Source: JAVBOJ01 sp031550755
GTDB lineage: Bacteria; Bacillota; Clostridia; Oscillospirales; UBA929
Direction: 5' to 3'
NCBI GenBank assembly: GCA_031550755.1
Contig: JAVBOJ010000060.1
Location: 1 to 6,262 of the forward strand
Length of the DNA: 6,262 nucleotides
The notes beneath the pieces were generated by a model. That model was not told the DNA's origin. It did not search any database and was given only the letters and a program-made list of their open reading frames with translations. Of this stretch, positions 1-5,942 are shown in pieces. Made by a program: the position numbers and the translations under genes. Positions within the stretch are counted from its first letter, which is position 1, and every line of letters begins with the position of its first letter.

Positions 1-627
1 CTGACCCGGATCATCGACTTTTTCGAAAACCACCCGAGCTTACGCCTGCAAGCCATGGACGCCGCCGTGGGCGTGCTGCACATGGCCATTTCGCTGCTGC
101 CCGACGGGGAAAACACCGTGGCGCAGATCTTTGCCGACGACCCGGAGGGCTACCGCGGCATCTACGGCATGGTGTCCACCGACGCCGTGGTGCGGTGGCT
201 GTCCCGCCTGCGGGACGGCTGCTGCGAGTTGCTGTCCGCGCGGCGGCAGAGCTACAAGCAGCAGGTGGTGGGCAACGTGCAGGAATACATCCGCGTCAAT
301 CTCAGCAAACGCCTCTCGCTCAACGAGGTGGCGGCGGTGTTCAATTTCAGCCCCAACTATCTGAGCCAGCTGTTCGCCAAGTACGCCGGCGAAGGATTCG
401 TGGAATATATTACCAGTGCTCGCATCGACGCGGCCAAGGATATGCTCTCGCGCGGCGAGGGCAAGGTGTATGAAATCGCCGAGCGTCTGGGGTTTGAAAG
501 CGCGTTTTACTTCAGCCGGGTCTTCAAAAAAGTGGAAGGGATTTCCCCGCGGGAATTTATCCGCCGCCAACGGGGAGAATCGTTTGCCGAATCGGAAAGG
601 GAAAGGGACAGTGACGATGATGCTTGA
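1..627 (+). CDS. AraC-family transcriptional regulator, C-terminal part (5' end outside window)
   Basis: This is the C-terminal 208 residues of a DNA-binding regulator. The frame is open from base 1, so the gene begins upstream; the internal ATG at 55 lies in the linker and is not a credible start. Visible residues 1 to about 85 are a linker with no family I can name. Residues about 88-190 form an AraC/XylS double helix-turn-helix. The first HTH (about 105-130) carries LSLNEVAAVFNFSPNYLSQLF; wait-length variants aside, its core is SPNYLSQLF. The second (about 155-177) carries KVYEIAERLGF then YFSRVFKK, followed by the family's GISPREF signature. The C-terminus is a charged tail rich in Glu, Arg and Asp. 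This form of AraC domain is typical of YesN-type response regulators paired with a histidine kinase in Firmicutes sugar loci, but the receiver domain would lie outside the window, so a membrane-bound or sugar-sensing AraC protein is also possible. It overlaps the lyase-like gene by 11 nt and probably controls this operon (inference). Confidence 0.88.
   Translation: MTRIIDFFENHPSLRLQAMDAAVGVLHMAISLLPDGENTVAQIFADDPEGYRGIYGMVSTDAVVRWLSRLRDGCCELLSARRQSYKQQVVGNVQEYIRVNLSKRLSLNEVAAVFNFSPNYLSQLFAKYAGEGFVEYITSARIDAAKDMLSRGEGKVYEIAERLGFESAFYFSRVFKKVEGISPREFIRRQRGESFAESERERDSDDDA
594..607 (+). promoter_or_regulatory. Purine-rich ribosome binding site for the heparinase-like gene
   Basis: A run GGAAAGGGAAAGGG lies inside the end of the regulator gene. 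Its last AAAGGG ends 9 nt before the ATG at 617, a good Shine-Dalgarno distance. The GTG at 611 is only 3 nt from that element but about 9 nt from the first GGAAAGGG, and the ATG at 620 is 12 nt away, so the exact start among 611, 617 and 620 is not settled. Confidence 0.55.
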
Positions 628-2392
628 ACACATTCTCCTGCCGGAAACCCTGCTGCCCTACCGGCCTTATCCGCCGGCCGCCGACCGGGCGGCGTGGGAG
701 ACTCTGCCCGCGCGCGCCAAGCTCATCGCCCGGGGCGAGGAATATCTGGGCTTTTCCTATCCCGCCCTCACGGCGACCGACTGGCTGGCGTTTTCGCGCG
801 TCGGTGACCGTGCGCTGTTTCAGGAAAAATATTTCAGCCGGCGCTATGCGCTCTGCGCGTTGGTTTTGGCCGAATGCGCCGAGGGGCGGAACCGGTTTTG
901 GGACGACATCGCCAACGGGCTTTTTGCCCTCTGCGAGGAGAGCGGCTGGCAGCTGCCTGCCCACAACAACTACGTGCGCGACGCGACCCCCCTGCCGCTG
1001 CCCGACACGGCGCGGCCGGTGCTCGACCTGTTCGCCTGCGACACGGGCGCACTGCTGGCCATGGCGCTGTACCTCTTGGGAGACAAGCTGGAGGAGCGTT
1101 ACCCCTCCCTGCCCGAGCGCATCCGGCGGGAGCTGGATACGCGGATTCTGCAGCCATATTTGCACTGTCATTTTTGGTGGATGGGGCTTCCCAAAACGCT
1201 CAACTGGACGGTGTGGTGTACACAAAACGTGTTGCTGACCGCCTTTTTGGCCCCCTTCCGGAAGGAGGATCGTCTGGCCGCCGCGCACAAGGCCATGGGC
1301 AGCATCGACGCCTTCCTCTCCGAATACGGCGAGGACGGCTGCTGCGACGAGGGTGCGCAGTATTTTCGCCACGCGGGGCTGTGTCTGTTCGGCGGATTGT
1401 CGCTGCTCGACGCGGTGTCCGGCGGCGCGTTTGAGCCGGTGTTTCGTCAACCGAAAATCCGCAACATCGCCCGGTATATTCTCAATGTCCATGTGGCCGA
1501 AAAATATTATGTCAACTTTGCCGACTGCTCCCCGGCGGCCGGAAATCCCGGTGCGCGGGAGTACCTGTTCGGCAAGCGCCTCGGCGACGACGCGCTGTGC
1601 GACTTCGCCGCCGCCCTGCACGACCCGGACGACGATTTCCCTAGTGAATCCAACCTGTTTTACCGCACGCAGGCGGCCTTCACCGCCGCCGCGTTGGCAG
1701 CGCATATGCCTCCGGCGCAGCTCCCCCACCCCGAGATTTTTTACGAGAGCGCCGGGCTGTTTATCGCCCGGGACGAGACCTACTGTCTGGCCGTCAAGGC
1801 CGGCGACAACGACGACAGCCACAACCACAACGACACCGGCAGCGTCACGCTGTACAAGCGCGGCCGCCCGTTTTTGATCGACGTGGGGGTCGAGACTTAC
1901 ACCGCCAAGACCTTTTCGGCTCGGCGGTACGAAATTTGGACGATGCAGTCCTCGTTTCACAACCTGCCGGAATTTGACGGCGTCGCCCAGCAAAACGGGC
2001 CGGAATTCTGCGCGAGCGATGTAAAAACCGCTTTTTCGTCCGAAAAAAGTGAGATTTCCATGCGGTTGGAAAACGCGTGGCCGGCAAACGCCGGGCTGAG
2101 CTCCTGCCGCCGCCGGGTGACGCTGGAAAAGGGCCGCCGGGTAGTTCTCGAGGACAGCTGCGAGGGCTCCTTCCGGCAGGCCGTCCTGCATTTGATGCTG
2201 TGCGAAAAGCCGGACATCAGCGGCAGCACCGTTACGCTGCCGGGGCTGGGAACCCTTGCCGCCGAGGGCGCGTCGGACATCACCTGCGAAGAAATTCGCG
2301 TGGAGGACCCGCGTCTGCGCACAGCTTGGCCGGAGACGCTCTACCGCCTCACGCTCCGCTTCGACCGGCGGATCACCGTTACAATTGTGTAG
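617..2392 (+). CDS. Heparinase II/III family protein (putative oligosaccharide/polysaccharide lyase)
   Basis: A 591-residue protein of the heparinase II/III superfamily, whose characterised members (PL12, PL15, PL17, PL21) cleave uronic-acid-containing glycans by beta-elimination. About residues 30-350 look like the alpha/alpha-toroid and about 375-591 like the beta-sandwich carrying the Hep_II_III signature. Seen directly: H402-N-H-N-D-T-G, the family hallmark; Y249 in AQYFRH; N196-W197 in a Leu-Asn-Trp-Thr-Val-Trp segment; H116 in HNNY; and H448 in SSFHNLPEFDG. From family knowledge, the Asn, the Tyr and the first signature His are the expected active-site positions, and their order and rough spacing fit PL12/PL17 enzymes, so the enzyme appears intact. 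There is no signal peptide or membrane helix, so it probably acts in the cytoplasm on imported oligosaccharides (inference). I chose ATG 617 for its ribosome-site spacing; ATG 620 and GTG 611 are alternatives. The start overlaps the regulator's end by 11 nt, suggesting translational coupling. The substrate cannot be read from sequence. Confidence 0.88.
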   Translation: MMLEHILLPETLLPYRPYPPAADRAAWETLPARAKLIARGEEYLGFSYPALTATDWLAFSRVGDRALFQEKYFSRRYALCALVLAECAEGRNRFWDDIANGLFALCEESGWQLPAHNNYVRDATPLPLPDTARPVLDLFACDTGALLAMALYLLGDKLEERYPSLPERIRRELDTRILQPYLHCHFWWMGLPKTLNWTVWCTQNVLLTAFLAPFRKEDRLAAAHKAMGSIDAFLSEYGEDGCCDEGAQYFRHAGLCLFGGLSLLDAVSGGAFEPVFRQPKIRNIARYILNVHVAEKYYVNFADCSPAAGNPGAREYLFGKRLGDDALCDFAAALHDPDDDFPSESNLFYRTQAAFTAAALAAHMPPAQLPHPEIFYESAGLFIARDETYCLAVKAGDNDDSHNHNDTGSVTLYKRGRPFLIDVGVETYTAKTFSARRYEIWTMQSSFHNLPEFDGVAQQNGPEFCASDVKTAFSSEKSEISMRLENAWPANAGLSSCRRRVTLEKGRRVVLEDSCEGSFRQAVLHLMLCEKPDISGSTVTLPGLGTLAAEGASDITCEEIRVEDPRLRTAWPETLYRLTLRFDRRITVTIV

Positions 2393-2396
2393 GAGG
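2391..2396 (+). promoter_or_regulatory. Strong Shine-Dalgarno for the discoidin-like gene
   Basis: A perfect AGGAGG lies 7 nt before the ATG at 2404. Its first two bases are the last two of the lyase-like gene's TAG stop, so terminating ribosomes sit on the next gene's ribosome site. It fixes the start at 2404 even though the frame is open back to at least 2077. Confidence 0.85.
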
Positions 2397-2403
2397 AAAA
2401 ACC

Positions 2404-3198
2404 ATGCCTGAACTCAAAGTCAAGGTTCTCAACCGCGACGGTCACACCCTGCTGACCTCCGACGCGGGGCGTTTTGTCTGCTTAACCTACGCCGCCGCCT
2501 ATGAGGAGGGCGACCGCATTTGCCTTGAGGCCGACCGGCCCGGGCTGTTTTGCGAAATTCGGCTGGACGATACCATGCTGCCCGCCCTCGTCTATCTGGC
2601 GGGCAAAACGGCGGATTTTTTCATCCCCTTCGCGGAGAAAAAGCTGGCCTATTCGCCCAAATCCTTCGCTGGCAACCGGCACTTGATATTCGTCCGCATC
2701 GCCGACCCGGCGGAGGTCTCCGCCCGGCGCAATCTGGCGCTCAATCCCTACGACCAGCACGGCGACCCCGGATTTTTTCCGCACGCGAGCGCCAACATTG
2801 AGACGCGCGGCGAGTCGGTTTTTGCCGCCCGCAACGTCATCGACGGCATTTTCGCCGGCGCTTCCCACGGGGAATATCCCTACCAGAGCTGGGGCATCAA
2901 CCGCCGCCCCGACGCCGCCCTGACGCTGTCCTTCGGCGTCCCCGCCGAGGTGGACGAGGCGCGGCTGACCCTGCGCACCGATTTTCCGCATGACAATTAT
3001 TGGACAAAAGCCACCCTCTCCTTCTCCGACGGCAGCCGGGAGACGCTGTCGCTCGTCAAAACCCATGAGCCGCAGGTCTTTCGCTTCGCGCCGAGGGTCG
3101 TCGAATGGGTCACGCTGTCCGAGCTCATCCAATCGGACGAGGACTCCCCGTTCCCCGCGCTGACGCAGCTTGAGCTGTGGGGCAGCCTCCATGTCTGA
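2404..3198 (+). CDS. Uncharacterised two-domain protein with discoidin-like (F5/8 type C-like) C-terminus
   Basis: A 264-residue protein I cannot assign to a named family. Residues 1 to about 105 look like a beta-rich domain with alternating hydrophobic strands. Residues about 106-264 resemble a galactose-binding/discoidin jelly roll: an NLALNPYDQHG opening, then ETRGESVFAARNVIDG (the F5/8 C-like Ala-x-Asn-x-Ile-Asp-Gly turn), a segment with GEYPYQSWGIN, a strand ending in LSFG followed by VDEARLTLRTDFPHDNYW, then LSFSDGS and a closing strand near QLELWG. In known proteins this fold usually binds sugars. The many aromatic residues (Y158, Y160, W163, Y199, W200) would suit carbohydrate contact, but that is inference. 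No signal peptide, membrane helix or catalytic motif is evident, so it should be cytoplasmic, which is unusual for a carbohydrate-binding fold. It starts 11 nt after the lyase-like gene and overlaps the acyltransferase gene by 8 nt, so it is probably made with both. It could be an accessory binding subunit or an enzyme of unknown activity. Confidence 0.8.
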   Translation: MPELKVKVLNRDGHTLLTSDAGRFVCLTYAAAYEEGDRICLEADRPGLFCEIRLDDTMLPALVYLAGKTADFFIPFAEKKLAYSPKSFAGNRHLIFVRIADPAEVSARRNLALNPYDQHGDPGFFPHASANIETRGESVFAARNVIDGIFAGASHGEYPYQSWGINRRPDAALTLSFGVPAEVDEARLTLRTDFPHDNYWTKATLSFSDGSRETLSLVKTHEPQVFRFAPRVVEWVTLSELIQSDEDSPFPALTQLELWGSLHV

Positions 3199-4741
3199 GG
3201 AATACTTCAGCCGCCGCAACGATTACATGCCCTGGTATGAGTTCACGCCGGCGCAAAAAGAGGAGCAGCTTGTCTGGCAAAAGACGCTGGCCGCGCGGTT
3301 TGACGCCGCCTTCGGGGAGGACTCCTTTGTCTCGCCGCTGGCCAGACTTTACGGCATCAGCCGTTTGCGGGTCGGGCAGGGCAGCTTTATCGCCGCCGGG
3401 GCGCTGGTGCGCGAGGCGTCGCTCACGATGGGCGACTTTTCTTCGGTCAACTCCGAATGTTATTTGCAGGGGCCGATTTCCATCGGAAACTATGTGCGCA
3501 TCGCGCCGCATGTCAACATCATCGCCATGAACCATTCCTTTGCGGACACCTCCCTGCCCATCTGCCGCCAACCCTTGAGCCACAAGGGAATCACGATTGA
3601 AGACGATGTGTGGCTGGGCGCGGGTGTCAGCGTGCTGGACGGGGTGCGCGTCGGTGCGCATTCCATCGTCGGCGCGGGCGCGGTCGTCACGAAGGACATC
3701 CCGCCGTGGTCGATCGCCGTGGGCAACCCCGCCCGGGCGGTCAGGTCGCGGCTGGGCGAAACCCGAGCGCCCGAGGCGCTTGCCGTCTTTGCGGCGCAGG
3801 TGAGGGAGCAACTCCCCGCCGTACTTGCTTACTACACCGACAAACAAGGCGAGCTGCGCAACACGCCGGACAGCGAACCGACCATCCGCGCGTGGTGCGA
3901 CGCCGCCGAGCTGCTGGCCATGTTCGGGCTGGCGGATTCCTTTCCTGACCGCGACCGGCTGGTCGCGCGCATCCGTTCGCTGCAAAAGCCCGATGTGGAC
4001 TACGATGTGCTGACGGTCGGCTATGCGCTGGAGGTGCTGGGCGAGAAGCCATCCGCGCCGTTTTCGCAGGCCGATGAGATCGGCGCGGCGCTGGAGGACT
4101 GGCTGTCCTCCCTGCCGTGGGACGAGAACGCGTGGGGCGCGGGCGCGGCGGTCGATCACTTCGCGACGGCGCTGTATTTTAATCAGAAATACTTCGGAAC
4201 GTCATACTATGACGCGCCGCTGTTCGGCCACCTACTGACGCGGCAAAACCCCGTCACCGGCCTGTGGGGCACGGGCGCGGGCGACGACCAGCACCTGCCG
4301 GTCAACGGCTATTACCGCCTGACGCGCGGCAGCTTTGCCCAGTTTGGGCTGCCGGTGCCGCGGCCCGAGGCCGCCGTCGACGCCGTCCTGCGGCAGTCGC
4401 GCCGGGTCGAATATTTCGGCCCCGACCGCGGCAACGCCTGCGACGTGCTGGATATCATCCACCCGCTGTGGCTGTGCGCCCGGCAGACCGACTACCGCCG
4501 CGAGGAGGGCCGGCTCTGGGCGCGCGCGCAGATCGGGCGGATTCTCGGCCGCTGGCAAACGGGGCGCGGGTTTTCGTTTGAGCTGGAGACGGCCTATCCG
4601 GCCACCCTGCAGGGCACGGAAATGTGGCTGTCGGTGCTGTATCTGCTGTGTGACTACTGCGGGCAGGCGGAGCTTTTATGCTATGCGCCGCAGGGCGTTC
4701 ACCGCACCAAGGCCGTCTGGGCACCCGAGCTGAGGAAATAA
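3191..4741 (+). CDS. Hexapeptide-repeat O-acyltransferase fused to a helical toroid-like C-terminal domain
   Basis: A 516-residue protein with two parts. Residues about 45-190 form a left-handed beta-helix acyltransferase of the maltose/galactoside O-acetyltransferase type. Visible are degenerate hexapeptide repeats, the NHSFAD loop with the likely catalytic H115, the IEDDVWLGAGVSVLDGV turn (W141), GAGAVVTKDIPP and the closing VGNPAR (177-182). Members usually transfer an acetyl group from acetyl-CoA to a sugar hydroxyl and work as cytoplasmic trimers. Relatives are commonly about 180-220 residues, so the remaining 320 or so residues are extra. The C-terminal part is helical and rich in Trp and aromatics, with repeat-like segments such as QNPVTGLWG (352-360), WGAGAAVDHF, and WQTGRGFSF (455-463). 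These recall the alpha/alpha toroids of terpene-cyclase or prenyltransferase-type folds, but this is a fold impression and no catalytic motif is recognised. ATG 3191 lies within the previous gene's end (8-nt overlap) with only a weak upstream GGGG, implying reinitiation; TTG 3170 is an alternative start. No signal peptide. It is the last gene before the terminator. Confidence 0.85.
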   Translation: MSEEYFSRRNDYMPWYEFTPAQKEEQLVWQKTLAARFDAAFGEDSFVSPLARLYGISRLRVGQGSFIAAGALVREASLTMGDFSSVNSECYLQGPISIGNYVRIAPHVNIIAMNHSFADTSLPICRQPLSHKGITIEDDVWLGAGVSVLDGVRVGAHSIVGAGAVVTKDIPPWSIAVGNPARAVRSRLGETRAPEALAVFAAQVREQLPAVLAYYTDKQGELRNTPDSEPTIRAWCDAAELLAMFGLADSFPDRDRLVARIRSLQKPDVDYDVLTVGYALEVLGEKPSAPFSQADEIGAALEDWLSSLPWDENAWGAGAAVDHFATALYFNQKYFGTSYYDAPLFGHLLTRQNPVTGLWGTGAGDDQHLPVNGYYRLTRGSFAQFGLPVPRPEAAVDAVLRQSRRVEYFGPDRGNACDVLDIIHPLWLCARQTDYRREEGRLWARAQIGRILGRWQTGRGFSFELETAYPATLQGTEMWLSVLYLLCDYCGQAELLCYAPQGVHRTKAVWAPELRK

Positions 4742-4744
4742 ATT

Positions 4745-4776
4745 ACGGCCTCCGGGGAAGCCCCGGAGGCCGTTTT
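4745..4776. terminator. Bidirectional intrinsic terminator between convergent operons
   Basis: A perfect 13-bp GC-rich stem (4745-4757 pairing with 4761-4773) with a three-base AAG loop, followed on the plus strand by TTTT (4773-4776, the first T being paired). On the minus strand the stem is followed by a T-rich stretch (AATTTATTTC). It starts 3 nt after the plus-strand stop and lies 5 nt beyond the minus-strand stop, so it most likely ends both transcripts. The plus-strand U tract is short, so efficiency there may depend on stem strength. Confidence 0.92.
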
Positions 4777-4778
4777 GA

Positions 4779-5927
4779 TTACCGCATATTTTCGTACATT
4801 TCCCCGCGAATATTGGCGCAATTGTAAACAATCACAACAATATCTGGATTTTCCTCCTGGATGATCTGCTCCGCCGTGGTATCCCCCCGGTAGCGCAGAT
4901 CAACGAACATCGTCTCGCAGAAATAGACCGGGAACAGGTTTGTGGTGGGATTTTGCATGGAATCCTTCAGCACCAATATTTTTTGGTCGGTCAGCGCGTG
5001 GGGGCTTTCGATCCGGAAGCCTCCGTAGTTGGCGGTGTAAATGTCGTTGTATGACACCTCGCGGTCGTCCAGCCCCGGCGCGAAAATCCGCTTTTCCGGC
5101 ACCGACGTCCACACGCCGCCCTCCAGCAGCTCGTACGACACCGGCAGCTGCTCCTTGTACCGCATCAGCATGACCGGCTCATTGCGGTCCATTTTGTAGC
5201 CCAAGCGGCGGTTGAGGTCGCCCGCCAGCAGCTTGTCGGGGTAGATTTCCTCGTGAAAATCCGCCGGAGCAAAGGCCGGCGTCAGCCCGTCGGCGGAAAG
5301 CCGCTCCATCAGCAGGGAAAACGCCGTAAAGGCTCCGCGCGCGTTCCAGTGATAGTCACTTTTGAAAAACCGCGCCTCTTTTTCCGCCGGCGGCATCTCC
5401 TCAAACACTTGCGCCGCATTGACTACCGGCACCTCCACGTTTTGCAGGAAAAGTTCCAGATATTCATGGTGGGTCAGCTCGCCATAGGGCAGCATATAGC
5501 CGAAGGTGTAGGTTTTCTGCGGCGTGCAGAGGAAATAGACCGGCGTGTCCGGGAATGCGTCGGCCAGCGCGTTGAGCTCGCCCGCCGCCCAGAGGATGTC
5601 GTTTGTATCCAGACTGTAATCGCGCGGGATGAGCCAGCCGCTGTCGCTGATGAAAAGGTTGCGGCCGTAAAATTTGTTTTGCAGCATCAGCAGCTCGGTA
5701 TAGGTGCGCACCATGGTGCGCCGGAAGGGGAACTGATCGGTCAAGTAGGTCTCGAATTTGGACGGGAAGCTGCCGTCTTTCAGCGTGTCGGCCTTGGGAA
5801 ACGCCGCCAGCGACCGGCCCTCAATGTCGTCAAACCCGCTTTTGGGCGTGAAAAAATACGCCGTCAGAAAAAACAGGGTAATGAGGCAAAACGGAACGGC
5901 GAGAAACAACGCGCCTTTCTTGGTCAC
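4779..5927 (-). CDS. DHHW-family/AlgJ-like SGNH protein, membrane-anchored putative O-acetyltransferase
   Basis: A 382-residue protein with one N-terminal membrane segment (about 5-27) after MTKK, leaving the rest outside the membrane as a signal-anchored domain. Features of the DHHW/AlgJ/AlgX group are visible: a FETYLTDQFPFR segment (58-69), FISDSGWLIPRD (92-103), the KSDYHWNARGAF motif giving D191 and H193, GDLNRRLG (236-243), and KDSMQN with the likely nucleophile S323, followed by FVDLRYRG. In AlgX/AlgJ-type enzymes a Ser with a Asp-x-His pair transfers acetyl groups to a polysaccharide outside the membrane; here D191, H193 and S323 are all present, with Tyr in place of the second position's His in DHHW. 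The start is GTG at 5927: the frame is closed just upstream by the stop that also ends the MBOAT gene, and an AGGAGGT lies 8 nt before it. It follows an MBOAT gene, the usual partner that supplies the acyl group. The glycan modified is unknown. Confidence 0.87.
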   Translation of the reverse strand: MTKKGALFLAVPFCLITLFFLTAYFFTPKSGFDDIEGRSLAAFPKADTLKDGSFPSKFETYLTDQFPFRRTMVRTYTELLMLQNKFYGRNLFISDSGWLIPRDYSLDTNDILWAAGELNALADAFPDTPVYFLCTPQKTYTFGYMLPYGELTHHEYLELFLQNVEVPVVNAAQVFEEMPPAEKEARFFKSDYHWNARGAFTAFSLLMERLSADGLTPAFAPADFHEEIYPDKLLAGDLNRRLGYKMDRNEPVMLMRYKEQLPVSYELLEGGVWTSVPEKRIFAPGLDDREVSYNDIYTANYGGFRIESPHALTDQKILVLKDSMQNPTTNLFPVYFCETMFVDLRYRGDTTAEQIIQEENPDIVVIVYNCANIRGEMYENMR

Positions 5928-5935
5928 CGAATGGC

Positions 5936-5942
5936 ACCTCCT
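5936..5942 (-). promoter_or_regulatory. Strong Shine-Dalgarno supporting a GTG start for the DHHW gene
   Basis: On the minus strand AGGAGGT lies directly after the MBOAT stop codon and 8 nt before the GTG at 5927. No ATG exists in frame between the upstream stop (5943-5945) and this GTG, so the GTG start is well supported. Confidence 0.85.

Noticed and set aside
40..633. A 197-codon open frame on the minus strand opposite the AraC gene
   Set aside because: His/Ala/Gly-rich shadow of the AraC double helix-turn-helix coding sequence.
1801..1840. Short repeat-like stretch of AAC/GAC/CAC codons
   Set aside because: It encodes the conserved HNHND signature of the heparinase II/III family, so codon composition explains it and it is not a separate repeat.
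557..2191. A 544-codon open frame on the minus strand opposite the lyase-like gene
   Set aside because: It mirrors a well-supported gene with intact family motifs. Its protein is a low-complexity mix of Gly, Val, Arg and Gln (with a Val-rich run opposite the HNHND codons) and has no recognisable domain. GC-rich third codon positions suppress stops on the opposite strand.
2077..2403. Upstream in-frame extension of the discoidin-like protein inside the lyase-like gene
   Set aside because: The extension has no strand-like pattern, overlaps the lyase-like gene's C-terminal sandwich, and a perfect AGGAGG points to ATG 2404.
3125..4159. A 344-codon open frame on the minus strand opposite the acyltransferase gene
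   Set aside because: Same shadow effect; Arg/Gly/Gln-rich with no motif, and the plus-strand frame has clear hexapeptide repeats.
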